Counted from the stretch's first letter, positions 26,576 through 36,242 are shown. The stretch: DNA of 64,000 nucleotides from Arcobacter roscoffensis (GCF_024267655.1 NZ_CP100595.1:1488001-1552000); one strand, 5' to 3'. The notes: generated by a model from the letters alone, not told the origin. Translations and numbers: made by a program.

Positions 26576-27391
26576 TTGAAACTAAAAATACCTGAAACTC
26601 AAAGCTTCTCATATTTGAACTATATTCAAAAAGAGCCACAAAACAAAAACGAAGTTTTATTAGAGTCAAATGTTTTAATACTTGTAATAAAAGGTACAAA
26701 AATTCTTCATCTAAATGATAAAGATATTTATGTGGATGAAAATCAGTTTTTATTTCTAAAAAGTGGAACTTATGTGATGAGTGAAGTTTTAGATGAGTAT
26801 TATGAAGCTATGTTATTTTTTTATGAAGACTCTACGCTATTAGATTTTATATCAAAATATAATATATCTTTCAAAGATGAAGACTCAAAAGAAACGGACA
26901 TATTAAGTTTTAAAAAGACACAAGAGCTTAGTATTGTTATGAACTCTACTTTTAATTATGTAAAGACTTTAAAAACAACAAATAAAGAAATCATAAAACT
27001 AAAACTAGAAGAGGCTTTTTTAAATATATTAACTAGCAAATACTCAACTGAATTTAAAAGCTTTTTACACTCAATCTACAAAGACAACTATTTCAAATCT
27101 TTTATAGAAAACAATTTTTCTTATGAAGACAATATTTTAGACCTAGCGTATGCTTTAAAAATGAGCGATATATCTTTTAGGCAGAAATTTAAAGAGGTTT
27201 ATAAAACTACACCTAAAAAATGGCAAACAAAAAAAAGACTACAAAGAGCAAAGATACTTTTAGAAAATAGTGATAAAAATGTAAGTGAAATCTGTATACA
27301 GTGTGGCTTTGATAACTTATCTTGGTTTATACAAGTTTTTAAAAAAGAGTACAACTTAACTCCAAAACAAATAAAAAACAACAAAAATTAG
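26576..27391 (+). CDS. AraC family transcriptional regulator
   Basis: 271 residues. Start is TTG with AAAAGGA (26563-26569) six bases upstream. The N-terminal half is a cupin-like ligand-binding domain; the C-terminal hundred residues carry two helix-turn-helix motifs, with the conserved NVSEICIQCGFDNLSWFIQVFKKEY-type second motif (shown here by its ends CGFDNLSWF and KEYNLTPKQIK). Probably controls the upstream hydrolase/GNAT genes or the PEBP gene downstream. Ligand unknown. Confidence 0.88.
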   Translation: MKLKIPETQSFSYLNYIQKEPQNKNEVLLESNVLILVIKGTKILHLNDKDIYVDENQFLFLKSGTYVMSEVLDEYYEAMLFFYEDSTLLDFISKYNISFKDEDSKETDILSFKKTQELSIVMNSTFNYVKTLKTTNKEIIKLKLEEAFLNILTSKYSTEFKSFLHSIYKDNYFKSFIENNFSYEDNILDLAYALKMSDISFRQKFKEVYKTTPKKWQTKKRLQRAKILLENSDKNVSEICIQCGFDNLSWFIQVFKKEYNLTPKQIKNNKN

Positions 27392-27457
27392 TTTTTTTCT
27401 AGTACTTTTTTATAACATTTTAGTTTATAATAACACTATCTTACAAAAAGGAAAAAT

Positions 27458-27982
27458 ATGAAAAAGATATTATTAGTATTAGCTTTTAGTTTTATCTCAC
27501 TATTTGCTGATAATTTTACTTTAAAAAGTGATACTTTAAAAGGGCAACTTACAAAAACTCAAGAGTTTAACGGTTTTGGATGTACAGGTGAAAACATCTC
27601 TCCACATCTTTCATGGGAAAATGCACCAAAAGGTACAAAATCTTTTGCTGTAACTGTTTATGATCCAGATGCTCCTACTGGTTCTGGTTGGTGGCATTGG
27701 TTAGTTTTTGATATTCCAAAAGATACTATGAGCTTAGAAAAAGATTTTGGTTCAAAAGAGCATAAAGATATAGTTCAAAGTGTTACAAACTATGGAAAAA
27801 GTGGATTTGGTGGAGCTTGCCCTCCAAAAGGTGATAAAGCTCATAGATATGTTTTCACAGTTTATGCTTTAGACACAGATAAATTAGGTTTAGACAAAAA
27901 TACAAACCCTGCAATTGTAGGTTACTACTTAAATAACCACGCAATAGCAAAAGCTTCACTAATCTCATACTATAAAAGATAA
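27458..27982 (+). CDS. YbhB/YbcL family PEBP-like protein, exported
   Basis: 174 residues with signal peptide (about 1-18). Phosphatidylethanolamine-binding-protein fold: signatures GENISPHLSWENAPKGTKSFA, YDPDAPTGSGWWHWL (ligand pocket) and HRYVFTVYALD. Bacterial members are small periplasmic or cytoplasmic proteins of unclear function, often called Raf kinase inhibitor-like. AAAAGGAAAAAT precedes the ATG. Followed by a small GC-containing hairpin. Confidence 0.9.
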   Translation: MKKILLVLAFSFISLFADNFTLKSDTLKGQLTKTQEFNGFGCTGENISPHLSWENAPKGTKSFAVTVYDPDAPTGSGWWHWLVFDIPKDTMSLEKDFGSKEHKDIVQSVTNYGKSGFGGACPPKGDKAHRYVFTVYALDTDKLGLDKNTNPAIVGYYLNNHAIAKASLISYYKR

Positions 27983-27985
27983 TAT

Positions 27986-28002
27986 ATCGCCTTTTGGGCG
28001 AT
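27986..28002 (+). terminator. Hairpin after the PEBP gene
   Basis: ATCGCC, TTTTG, GGCGAT. Six-base stem just after the stop codon; only a short T-rich tail follows, so a weak terminator. Confidence 0.45.
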
Positions 28003-28082
28003 GTATTTAAGACTTCAATCAAATATCAAATTCTTTTTATATTCTTTTGCTACTATTACATAAATAAAAATAAAAGAGAAAT

Positions 28083-28529
28083 ATGAAAGTTAAATACTTA
28101 GAAAAATTCTATGTAGCAGGTATTACTACAAGAACAAACAACGAAACTGAACTAAACGAAGAACAAGGAAAGATTCCAGATTTATGGCAAAAATATGTTG
28201 ATGACAATATTGAATCAAAAACATTTAATAAAGCTAAAAGTTTTGCAATGTACGGGCTTTATAACAAATATGAAAGTGATGTAAATTCTGACTATGATTA
28301 TACAGTAGGAGTAGAAGTTACTAAACCAAAAAATGCAATCACTATTGAAAAAGATAGATACTTAGTATTTACAAAAAAAGGTGAATTACCTGATGTTGTA
28401 ATAGATGCTTGGCATGATGTTTGGAACTATTTTAGCTCAGAAGAGTGTGAATATGAAAGAGCATACAATTTTGACTTTGAAAAATATGAAGAAGATGAGC
28501 AAATAGAGATTTATATTTCTATAAAATAA
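28083..28529 (+). CDS. GyrI-like small-molecule-binding protein
   Basis: 148 residues, the full length of a stand-alone GyrI-like/AraC effector-binding domain (SOUL-like fold). Typical elements are the N-terminal strand VAGITTRT, the IPDLWQKY helix, AMYGLYNKYESD, and the final strand IEIYISIK. No DNA-binding domain is attached. Members bind hydrophobic or cationic small molecules or inhibit gyrase. First gene of a possible operon with the racemase gene (nine-base gap). Confidence 0.83.
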   Translation: MKVKYLEKFYVAGITTRTNNETELNEEQGKIPDLWQKYVDDNIESKTFNKAKSFAMYGLYNKYESDVNSDYDYTVGVEVTKPKNAITIEKDRYLVFTKKGELPDVVIDAWHDVWNYFSSEECEYERAYNFDFEKYEEDEQIEIYISIK

Positions 28530-28538
28530 AGGTTTAAA

Positions 28539-29237
28539 ATGAAAACTATAGGACTACTTGGTGGCATGAGTTGGGAAAGTACAGCTTTATATTATAAACA
28601 AATCAACGAAGAAGTTAAAAAACAACTCGGTGGTTTACATAGTGCTAAGGTAGTTGTCTATAGCGTGGATTTTGATGAGATAGAAAAACTGCAACACTTA
28701 GGTAAGTGGGATGAAACAGCAGATATATTAAGTGAAGCTGCACAAAATATCCAAAATGCAGGGGCTGACTTTTTGCTTATTTGTACAAACACCATGCATA
28801 AAGTAGCTCCTATTATCCAAGAAAATATAAGTATTCCTATTTTGCATATAGCAAATGCAACTGGTAAAAAACTTCAAGAAGAAGGTATTAAAAAAGTAGG
28901 GCTTTTAGGTACAGCTTTTACTATGGAGCAAGATTTTTATAAAAATACAATACAAACAAATTTTGATATTGAAGTAATAGTTCCAAATAAAGAGGAAATA
29001 AAAACTATTCACAAAATCATTTACGAAGAGTTATGTTTAGGAAAAATAAAAGAAGACTCAAAAGTACAGTACTTAAACATAATTGATTCACTAAAAAATA
29101 GAGGTGCCCAAGGAGTTATCTTAGGTTGTACAGAAATAGGAATGTTAGTATCGCAAGAAGATACAGATGTAAAACTATATGATACTACAAGTATACATGC
29201 ACTAGAGGCTGTAAATGAGGCCTTAAAAAAGAGTTAA
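28539..29237 (+). CDS. Aspartate/glutamate racemase family protein
   Basis: 232 residues. PLP-independent amino acid racemase fold: GLLGGMSWESTALYY at the N-terminus and the two catalytic Cys in CTNTMH (about 82) and GCTEIG (about 194). This is the YgeA/aspartate racemase group rather than MurI. Likely racemises an amino acid such as aspartate or homoserine; substrate not determined. Followed after one base by an uncharacterised gene. Confidence 0.9.
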   Translation: MKTIGLLGGMSWESTALYYKQINEEVKKQLGGLHSAKVVVYSVDFDEIEKLQHLGKWDETADILSEAAQNIQNAGADFLLICTNTMHKVAPIIQENISIPILHIANATGKKLQEEGIKKVGLLGTAFTMEQDFYKNTIQTNFDIEVIVPNKEEIKTIHKIIYEELCLGKIKEDSKVQYLNIIDSLKNRGAQGVILGCTEIGMLVSQEDTDVKLYDTTSIHALEAVNEALKKS

Positions 29238-29238
29238 T

Positions 29239-29871
29239 ATGCACTATTTAGAAAGACTAAAAGATATAGAAGCTGAATTTTTAGAACAATATCCTAAAGG
29301 CTTTAAGGATGAGTACTTTTTCCCTACAATGAAAAAGTTTAAACCTGAAAAGCTTGAAGAGTTTGCAAAAGAGGCTTTGAAAAAAGAGAACTTTTCAAAC
29401 CCAAACTTGATAGTAGAAAACTTTTATAAAGTTATACAAAAATCAGTTATGGTATCGCTGTTTGATAAACTAAAACTAAAAGATGCACTAGCAACTTTAA
29501 ACTCATATGAAAAAGATATGTTAAGTATTGAGATTTATGAGCTTTTATATGGTAATAAAAAAGAAGGTTTTGAAGGTTTAGTTGAGTTTTTAGCTGAATA
29601 TAGACTGGCAAAGTGGACGATAATAAGTGTAGTGCCTTATTATCTAAATAGAAAAAAAGAGTATTTTATAAAACCAACAACTACAAAAAATATCATAAAA
29701 TACTTTGATTTAAAAGATGTAATATATAAACCAAAACCTAGTTATGAGTTTTATGAAAGATTTTCAAAACATTTAAATGATATGAAAAAAAATGTAGATT
29801 CTTCTGTAAAATTTGACAATGCAGTATTTACAGGTTTTTTAAGAATAGCTATAGAAATGGGCGAAGAATAA
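29239..29871 (+). CDS. Hypothetical cytoplasmic protein
   Basis: 210 residues, no signal peptide and no membrane helix. Predominantly alpha-helical, with many Lys, Glu, Phe and Tyr. The first ATG follows the racemase stop after one base. Notable conserved-looking stretches are YPKGFKDEYFFPTMKKF near the start and AKWTIISVVPYYLNR in the middle. I do not recognise the family; an RNA- or DNA-binding role would be a guess. Followed by yjdM after eleven bases. Confidence 0.65.
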   Translation: MHYLERLKDIEAEFLEQYPKGFKDEYFFPTMKKFKPEKLEEFAKEALKKENFSNPNLIVENFYKVIQKSVMVSLFDKLKLKDALATLNSYEKDMLSIEIYELLYGNKKEGFEGLVEFLAEYRLAKWTIISVVPYYLNRKKEYFIKPTTTKNIIKYFDLKDVIYKPKPSYEFYERFSKHLNDMKKNVDSSVKFDNAVFTGFLRIAIEMGEE

Positions 29872-29882
29872 AAGGAAAAGAT

Positions 29883-30221
29883 ATGCAAGATTTACCAAGT
29901 TGTCCAAAATGTAATTGTGAATACACATATGAAGATGGAAGTTTAATCATCTGTCCTGAATGTACACATGAGTTTACAAAAGAAGATTTAGAAGAAAAAG
30001 AGTTTACTGTAAAAGACGCAAATGGTGCAATACTAAGAGCAGGGGATGATGTAACTGTAATAAAAGACCTAAAAATCAAAGGTAGCTCTTCTGTAGTAAA
30101 AGTTGGTACAAAAATAAAAAATATTAGATTAGTTGATAGTGCTGATAATCATAATATCGATTGTAAGATACCAAAAATTGGAGCTATTAAAATAACTCCA
30201 AAATATGTAAAAAAGTCTTAG
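29883..30221 (+). CDS. yjdM: Zinc-ribbon protein YjdM (PhnA family)
   Basis: 112 residues. An N-terminal zinc ribbon has CPKC (near residue 8) and CPEC (near 26); the C-terminal SH3-like domain shows the KDANGAILRAGDDVTVIKDLK family signature. Although once linked to phosphonate use (PhnA), the function of YjdM is unclear. Its stop overlaps the stop of the convergent ABC ATPase gene by four bases. Confidence 0.93.
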   Translation: MQDLPSCPKCNCEYTYEDGSLIICPECTHEFTKEDLEEKEFTVKDANGAILRAGDDVTVIKDLKIKGSSSVVKVGTKIKNIRLVDSADNHNIDCKIPKIGAIKITPKYVKKS

Positions 30222-31006
30222 CCTATTTCTTCTACGAAATAGCGTCCTTTTTTCTCTTTGATATGAAGTTTAGTATCAAAGATTTCTGATAAGTTTTGAC
30301 TTGTTAGTATTTCTTTTTTCTTACCACTTTTATAGATAGAGTTTTTATGTATAAGTGCGATGTTCTCAATCTCTTCAAAAATTTCTTCTAGATGATGAGT
30401 TACTAAAATAATAGAGCAGTTTTTAGATAGCTTTTTTAACATAGCTATAAAATTTATTTGAGCTTTTATATCTAGCCCAACAGTAGGCTCATCTAAAATA
30501 AATGCTTTTGGTTCATGTATTAAAGCTCTAGCAACTATACATTTTCTAAGCTCACCTGTAGACATAGCAGCGACTTTTTTTCCTTTTAGATGTTCTATTT
30601 GTAAGAACTTCATAACTTCTTGTGCTTTTTGGTGTTGCTCATCAGTAAAATCTTGATGAGAGAATATCCCAATAGAGCTATAATATCCACTAAGTGTTAC
30701 TTCATAAGCACTTAAGTATGACCCTGATATTGAGAAAAAATTATGTAAATCGTTAGTTATAATTCCCAGCTGTTTCTTTAGCTCAAAAATAGAATAATTA
30801 CTTTTCCCTAAAATCTCTTTTTTAAACTTATTTGTTCTTCTTGGGTGAAGTTCTGATTGTATTATCTTCATCAAAGTTGATTTTCCAGAACCATTAGCAC
30901 CAAGTATTGCCCAATGCTCATTTTCTTTAATCTTTAATGTTATATCTTTAAGTACTATCTTTTCGTTATAACCTACATTAATATTTTCAAAATCTATTAT
31001 ATTCAT
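30218..31006 (-). CDS. ABC transporter ATP-binding protein (ModF/YlmA-like)
   Basis: 262 residues from the ATG at 31006, which has GGAG seven bases upstream; an ATG seven codons earlier lacks a site. Single nucleotide-binding domain: Walker A GANGSGKST (about 36-44), signature MSTGELRK, Walker B AFILDEPTVGLD and switch His in THHLEE. The signature MSTGE and the overall form resemble the ModF/YlmA group, which lacks an obvious membrane partner nearby. Follows the SLC13 permease gene in the same direction, 24 bases after it. Confidence 0.85.
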   Translation of the reverse strand: MNIIDFENINVGYNEKIVLKDITLKIKENEHWAILGANGSGKSTLMKIIQSELHPRRTNKFKKEILGKSNYSIFELKKQLGIITNDLHNFFSISGSYLSAYEVTLSGYYSSIGIFSHQDFTDEQHQKAQEVMKFLQIEHLKGKKVAAMSTGELRKCIVARALIHEPKAFILDEPTVGLDIKAQINFIAMLKKLSKNCSIILVTHHLEEIFEEIENIALIHKNSIYKSGKKKEILTSQNLSEIFDTKLHIKEKKGRYFVEEIG

Positions 31007-31030
31007 AATAACTCCAATTAAAAGCAAATT

Positions 31031-32377
31031 TTATCTTAAAAAACTTAACCAAAAATATTCTAATGGATATAAAAAAACTATAGTTATTAGTGCAAGTAAA
31101 AGTATGATTTTTAACATATCTCTTTGTTTTATTTGTGATAATGCAAGCCCTACAGCTAAAGGTGGGGCTTGAAATGGAAAAAATACATTTGAAAAAGCTG
31201 CTATTTGCATCATAAATACTTCATTTAAACTAAAAGCACTTACATCACTTAACTGTTGGGCAATTGGTGTAAAAATAGCTGGAATTGTTGGTTGTGTGAT
31301 GACTATACCGCTAAAAGACATAAAAGATGTAATACTTATATAGTTTAAAATCTCTAAATCAAAAGGTTCGTATTGATTAACCAAAGAGTTTAGAGCATTT
31401 TCAAAAAAGTCATTATTAGCTACAATTGAACCTAAACTAATAATAGCTACTACATATATCAAAGAAGAAAAGTTGATACTATTAAAATCTTTGGCTTTAA
31501 TGATATTTATCGTAGGAAATGCTAAAAATAATACTCCTATTATAGCTATAATACTTGGTGAAATTTGATGAATAAAATCACTCATCCATAATATAAGCAT
31601 GATAAAAATAGTAGCTAAAACAATTTTTTCATTTTTTGTAAAGTCTTGTATCTCTTCTTTTTCTAATTTATTTTTTAGTTCATCTTTAAAGAAATAGTAA
31701 ACTAAAGATACAATAATTATATTTTTTATAAATCCAAGAACTAAAAAGTTTGCTATAAAATAGTAAGAAAAAAGTAGTTCATAATCATATATTTCTTTTG
31801 TTAGTCCTGCAAGTATCATATTTGGTACATTTGCAGGTAAAATAGTAAATGCAGGCAATGAAGTACATAAAATAAAAGTCAAGATAATTCCTGTAAAACC
31901 TTTGTCTTCTTTTTGAAATCCTAAACTAGAAGCTAGTGCAATAGCTAAAGGCACAACTAAAACAATTCTTACTACACTAGAGGGCATAATAAAACTAAAT
32001 AAAACAGCAAAAATAGATATATAAATTAAAAGCTTTAAATAAGTAAGATTTTTTATATTTGAAAATAGATTTGTAAACCTTAGAGTTAAATTTGTATTTT
32101 TTATAGCAGTAGCTATTAGCATACCTGCAAAAACCAACCAAAATGCTCCTGATGAAAAACCTGAGAAAATCACATCTTTACTAGCTAGAGAAAAAGCAAG
32201 TGCTGTAAATAAAAAAATCAAAGAACTAAAATATAAGGGTACTAGATTTGAAGCCCAATATATAATAGTTGTAATAATTAAACTAAGTAATATTAAGTCT
32301 TTTTGCTCCTCTATAAAGCTAAATAATCCTAGATAAATAAAATTAGGTATAAAAATAAATAAAATAGTTTTAAACAT
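31031..32377 (-). CDS. SLC13/DASS-like permease
   Basis: 448 residues with about eleven to twelve transmembrane helices. The arrangement of hydrophobic segments and the central PSSVVRIVLVVPLAIALA stretch match the anion:Na+ symporter superfamily, but the SNT motif of the SLC13 gene at 12937 is replaced by MPSSVVR, so the substrate is likely different. Directly upstream of the ABC ATPase gene, probably co-transcribed. RBS AAAGGAATTTT precedes the ATG. Confidence 0.75.
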   Translation of the reverse strand: MFKTILFIFIPNFIYLGLFSFIEEQKDLILLSLIITTIIYWASNLVPLYFSSLIFLFTALAFSLASKDVIFSGFSSGAFWLVFAGMLIATAIKNTNLTLRFTNLFSNIKNLTYLKLLIYISIFAVLFSFIMPSSVVRIVLVVPLAIALASSLGFQKEDKGFTGIILTFILCTSLPAFTILPANVPNMILAGLTKEIYDYELLFSYYFIANFLVLGFIKNIIIVSLVYYFFKDELKNKLEKEEIQDFTKNEKIVLATIFIMLILWMSDFIHQISPSIIAIIGVLFLAFPTINIIKAKDFNSINFSSLIYVVAIISLGSIVANNDFFENALNSLVNQYEPFDLEILNYISITSFMSFSGIVITQPTIPAIFTPIAQQLSDVSAFSLNEVFMMQIAAFSNVFFPFQAPPLAVGLALSQIKQRDMLKIILLLALITIVFLYPLEYFWLSFLR

Positions 32378-32448
32378 AAAATTCCTTTTGTTTTTAAAGA
32401 ATATTACTATTTAAATAAACTTTTGTATTGTAATATTTTGAACATATT

Positions 32449-33255
32449 CTAAATATTTTTATATTTTGTAGGTGTTATACCGTGATATTTTTTAAACTCT
32501 TTAGTAAAATGAGATTGATCATAAAAGCCACACTCTAGTGCTAATTGTGACAAGCTTTCATAGTTTGTTAAGAGTTTTGTAGCTTTTGAAACTCGTAAAA
32601 AGTTTATAAAAGTTTGAGGAGTTAATCCTATAGACTTTGAAAAAATTCTATGAAAATAGTATGGGTTCATGTTCATAACTTTTGCCATATCATAAAAGCT
32701 TAACTCTTTTAAATCATATTTTTCTTCTTTAAAAAATTTAAATAACTCTTCAAATCTTTCATTTTTAATGGTTTTGATTTTTTCTTTATAGGTCATGTAC
32801 TTTTCACAAAATAGGGTGATGAAGTCTATGATGTGATTGTCAAAGATTTTTTCATAAGTTAAAGTATCTCTTATGATTTTTTCTAAATAAGTAGCTAAAT
32901 CATCATCTTTTATAAAGTATTCTTTAAAAGTAAAGTTACTTTTATTACAAATACTTTTTGCAATCTCTTCAAAGAAATCTTTAGGGATAAAACAAGTAAG
33001 AAACTGCCATTTATTATCAATATTTAGTGTTTTACATGAGTGTACAGTATTTGGGGGAATAAGACATATCATTCCTTTAGTAACTTCAAAATCTTGATTG
33101 TCCATATTAAAATAGTTTTTACCATCTAAACAAATTCCTATCATGTATTTATCATCATGTATATGCTTTGCAAAGTTATGCTTTTTATGTATAAATTTAA
33201 ATATCAATTTATGTTCTTGAAAAGATAGCTCTTTCATTACTGAATTTTTTAGCAT
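32449..33255 (-). CDS. AraC family regulator with N-terminal cupin
   Basis: 268 residues. The first ~150 residues form an AraC-type cupin (HDDKYMIGICLDGKNYF and IPPNTVHSCKTLN), and the last ~100 carry two helix-turn-helix motifs, with MNPYYFHRIFSKSIGLTPQTF and CGFYDQSHFTKEFKKYHGITP as key parts. The group resembles regulators of LysE-type exporters and drug-metabolite permeases. AGGAAACTTATG fixes the start. It lies seven bases after the Crp/Fnr gene and is co-directional with it. Confidence 0.88.
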   Translation of the reverse strand: MLKNSVMKELSFQEHKLIFKFIHKKHNFAKHIHDDKYMIGICLDGKNYFNMDNQDFEVTKGMICLIPPNTVHSCKTLNIDNKWQFLTCFIPKDFFEEIAKSICNKSNFTFKEYFIKDDDLATYLEKIIRDTLTYEKIFDNHIIDFITLFCEKYMTYKEKIKTIKNERFEELFKFFKEEKYDLKELSFYDMAKVMNMNPYYFHRIFSKSIGLTPQTFINFLRVSKATKLLTNYESLSQLALECGFYDQSHFTKEFKKYHGITPTKYKNI

Positions 33256-33262
33256 AAGTTTC

Positions 33263-33865
33263 CTAGCGTTTTTTATTTTCTAATGATTTTCGTATTCTAC
33301 TTAAGTGAGTAGGGGATATACCAAGATATGAAGCTACATGATATTGTGAAAGTCTTGGTAATATATGTGCAAATTCATCTAAAAATCTTTCATATCTAAG
33401 TTTTGCATCTTCTAAAACCAAAGCATAAGTATTATGGTCTTTTTGTAGTATCCAGTGTTTTTCTAAATATAAAATATGATACATTTTTAGGTCACTTGAT
33501 TCTTTTAAAAGTTCTCTATACTTATTATGTTTAATATCAACAACAATAGAGTCTTCTAAAGCTTGAACACAAGCATTTACTTCACTATTTGTAAGAAGTG
33601 CAACCATTGGTCCATAAAATCTTGTTTCCCAAAAAAAGTTTTTTGTATACTCTTCACCTTGTTCATTTATACTAAATGTTCTAAATAAACCTTTATAAAC
33701 AAATGATATTTCATTTACCTCATCATATAAATCATAGGCGTATTCACCTTTTTTGATACTTCTAATAGTGCAAATTTCTTTAAATTTATTCCAAGTTTCA
33801 TTTGAGATAGTGAAGTATGAGTTTAATGTTTTATTTAAACTTTTTAATATTTCTTCTTCATTCAT
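33263..33865 (-). CDS. Crp/Fnr family transcriptional regulator
   Basis: 200 residues. Cyclic-nucleotide-binding-like beta-roll (about 25-125) with KGEYAYDLYDEVNEISFVYKG and a short C-terminal helix-turn-helix YHVASYLGISPTHLSRIRKSL. No Cys cluster, so not an oxygen sensor of Fnr type. The short form, with ERF in the linker, is the kind common in Bacteroidetes and in many stress regulators. Divergent from the EamA exporter gene, with 83 bases between, and thus a candidate regulator of it. Confidence 0.88.
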   Translation of the reverse strand: MNEEEILKSLNKTLNSYFTISNETWNKFKEICTIRSIKKGEYAYDLYDEVNEISFVYKGLFRTFSINEQGEEYTKNFFWETRFYGPMVALLTNSEVNACVQALEDSIVVDIKHNKYRELLKESSDLKMYHILYLEKHWILQKDHNTYALVLEDAKLRYERFLDEFAHILPRLSQYHVASYLGISPTHLSRIRKSLENKKR

Positions 33866-33948
33866 TTTGAAATATTAGCTAAAAAATCAACCTATGTAAA
33901 TGACAAAAAATTTTACTTCTTATAAACTATAAATAAAAAAGGAAATTT

Positions 33949-34842
33949 ATGAATCAAAATATACAAGCTCATATATTGGTATTTACAGCCACAATACTAG
34001 TTGCACTATCTTTTATAATCTCAGGAAAACTATCTGGCATAATAGATCCAATCTCTTTAACTCTAGGAAGGTTTGTTTTAGCTTTTATAAGTTTACTACC
34101 TATTATTTTAATAGTAAAAAAATATAGAGTAAAAATAAAAAAAAGTTTTATAAAAGGGCTTAAAATAAGCTTCTTTTATAGTTTGTATTTTATTTTACTT
34201 TTTAAAGCTTTAGAAGATACAACAGCTTTAAACACAGCAACACTATTTACTTTAGTTCCTTTAATTACTGCAATATTAGCAAACTTTATTTTTAAAGATA
34301 AACTAAATATTTTAAAGTTATTTATATATTTTATGGGAATGATAGGTACTACTATAGTTATCTTTGATGGAGATATTCAAAGATTAATAAACTTAAGTTT
34401 TAACAATGGAGATATTATATTTTTATTTGGTGTTTTATCTATGGCTTTGTATTCAATAAGTGCAAAATTCTTTTATGAAAAAGAGGATGAAGTATTAAGT
34501 ATTACTTTAATGACATTATTTGGTGGGATTATTTGGATGAGCATTGCTTTAGTAGCATTAGATATTCCTTTGCAGTGGGAAAAACTTGAAGGTGAAAACT
34601 TTTGGTATATGGTATATTTAAGTATAGGCGCTACTTTGATTACTGTTTTTTTATATCAAAAATCAACTGTTATTTTAGGACCTAATAAACTTATGGCTTA
34701 TGTATATTTAAATCCTGCCATTGTTGCTTTTTTGATGTATATTATGGAGAATCAAAAAATAAATATTAATACTTTTTTTGGTATTTTACTATCAATTTTT
34801 GCTACTATTATATTATTGAAAAAAAGTAAAGAAATAAAATAA
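33949..34842 (+). CDS. DMT (EamA) family transporter
   Basis: 297 residues, ten transmembrane helices in two EamA repeats (about 1-140 and 150-290). Repeat signatures DPISLTLGRFVLAFISLLP and LNPAIVAFLMYIMENQKI are present. These are exporters of amino acids, nucleobases or drugs. AAAAAGGAAATTT precedes the ATG. Divergent from the Crp/Fnr-AraC regulator pair and 12 bases upstream of an aldo/keto reductase gene. Confidence 0.9.
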   Translation: MNQNIQAHILVFTATILVALSFIISGKLSGIIDPISLTLGRFVLAFISLLPIILIVKKYRVKIKKSFIKGLKISFFYSLYFILLFKALEDTTALNTATLFTLVPLITAILANFIFKDKLNILKLFIYFMGMIGTTIVIFDGDIQRLINLSFNNGDIIFLFGVLSMALYSISAKFFYEKEDEVLSITLMTLFGGIIWMSIALVALDIPLQWEKLEGENFWYMVYLSIGATLITVFLYQKSTVILGPNKLMAYVYLNPAIVAFLMYIMENQKININTFFGILLSIFATIILLKKSKEIK

Positions 34843-34854
34843 AAAGGTTTAGTT

Positions 34855-35649
34855 ATGATATATGGAACAGCCTGGAAAAAAGAAGAGACATCAAGACTAG
34901 TTGAGCAAGCACTTCTTTGTGGCTTCAAAGCTGTTGATACAGCATGCCAGCCAAGACATTATAGAGAGGACTTAGTAGGAGTTGGTTTAGAAAATGCCTA
35001 TAAAAATGGTATAAAAAGAGAAGATATTTTTATTCAAACAAAGTTTACTCCAATAAATGGGCAAGATGAAAACAATATGCCTTATTTAGCTTCTGATGAT
35101 ATTTTAATACAATTAGAGAAATCTTTTTTAAAATCTAAAGAGAATTTGAAAACTGATTACATTGATTCTTATATTTTACATTCTCCTTTTGGACCAATAG
35201 AAGATTTGGTAAAAGTTTTTAAAACTATGGGAGAGTTCGTACAGTGCGGACAAGTAGGGCAAATAGGAATTAGCAATTGTTATGATTTAAATTTACTTAT
35301 TTATTTATATGATGTATTAGAAGTAAAACCAAAAGTTGTACAAAATAGATTTTATAAAGATAGTGATTATGATAAACAAATAAGAGAGTTTTGTAGACAA
35401 AAAGATATTACATACCAAAGCTTTTGGTCACTTACAGCAAATCCACATCTTTTAAGTTCCAAAGAAGTACAGTCTTTAGCAATAAAATATGATAAAACAG
35501 TTCCTCAAATTTTTTATAGATTTTTAAATCAAATGGGAATAACTCCTTTAAATGGAACAACATCAAAAATTCATATGCAAGAGGATTTAGAAATATCTAA
35601 TTTTAGTTTAGAAGAAGAGGAAGTAAAAGAGATAAACTCTTTACTATAG
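34855..35649 (+). CDS. Aldo/keto reductase
   Basis: 264 residues. NADPH-dependent carbonyl reductase fold. Catalytic residues are recognisable as Asp in GFKAVDTACQPRHY (the typical DTA-x-x-Y form is altered, with Tyr in RHYRED), Lys in FIQTKFTP and His in YILHSPFG. The signature GQVGQIGISNC is present. Slightly short. Followed by a bidirectional terminator. Confidence 0.88.
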   Translation: MIYGTAWKKEETSRLVEQALLCGFKAVDTACQPRHYREDLVGVGLENAYKNGIKREDIFIQTKFTPINGQDENNMPYLASDDILIQLEKSFLKSKENLKTDYIDSYILHSPFGPIEDLVKVFKTMGEFVQCGQVGQIGISNCYDLNLLIYLYDVLEVKPKVVQNRFYKDSDYDKQIREFCRQKDITYQSFWSLTANPHLLSSKEVQSLAIKYDKTVPQIFYRFLNQMGITPLNGTTSKIHMQEDLEISNFSLEEEEVKEINSLL

Positions 35650-35680
35650 AAATAAGTACTTATAAAAGTACTTATTTTTT
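35650..35680. terminator. Bidirectional terminator
   Basis: Twelve-base perfect stem AAATAAGTACTT/AAGTACTTATTT around ATAA, followed by T's on the plus strand and preceded by A's. It lies between the convergent aldo/keto reductase and LOG-family genes. Confidence 0.75.
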
Positions 35681-36242
35681 AGTTTTTCCATTTTATTTTT
35701 GGAGGAGTATATGTATTTATTTTTTCAATTAATTCTTCTACAGTAGAAGTTTTTATAAGCATATTAGAGTACTCTTTTTTCATAAAACCTTCTTGACACA
35801 TATTGTCAATCATAGTAAATAAACTATCATAAAAGCCATTTGTATTATAAAATGCACAAGGTTTATTGTGATATCCAAGTTGAGCCCAAGTCCAAACTTC
35901 AAATATCTCTTCAAAAGTACCAATTCCACCTGGAAGTGCTACAAAAGCATCTGCCATATCAGCCATTGCTGCTTTTCTTTCATGCATATCTTTTACTATT
36001 TTAAGTTCAGTGATTCCTTTATGACCAAGCTCTTTATCTTGTAAATCCTCAGGTATAACTCCATAAACTTTTCCACCATTTTGCATTGCAGTTGAAGCTA
36101 TAACTCCCATAAGACCAACATTTCCACCACCATAGACTATATCTATATTATTAAGTGCTAAATATTTGCTAAGTTGTTTTGCTGCATCAGAATAAACTTC
36201 CTTATTTCCAATACTCGAGCCACAAAATACTGCTATTTTCAT
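35679..36242 (-). CDS. LOG family protein (TIGR00730 Rossmann fold)
   Basis: 187 residues from the ATG at 36242, which has AAGGA about seven bases upstream; a TTG two codons earlier is too close to that site. Signature PGGIGTFEE (near 102-110) and the YGGGNVGLMG loop identify the cytokinin-riboside phosphoribohydrolase/LOG family. Bacterial members hydrolyse nucleoside 5'-monophosphates to base and ribose phosphate. Role in this organism is unknown. Confidence 0.9.
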   Translation of the reverse strand: MKIAVFCGSSIGNKEVYSDAAKQLSKYLALNNIDIVYGGGNVGLMGVIASTAMQNGGKVYGVIPEDLQDKELGHKGITELKIVKDMHERKAAMADMADAFVALPGGIGTFEEIFEVWTWAQLGYHNKPCAFYNTNGFYDSLFTMIDNMCQEGFMKKEYSNMLIKTSTVEELIEKINTYTPPKIKWKN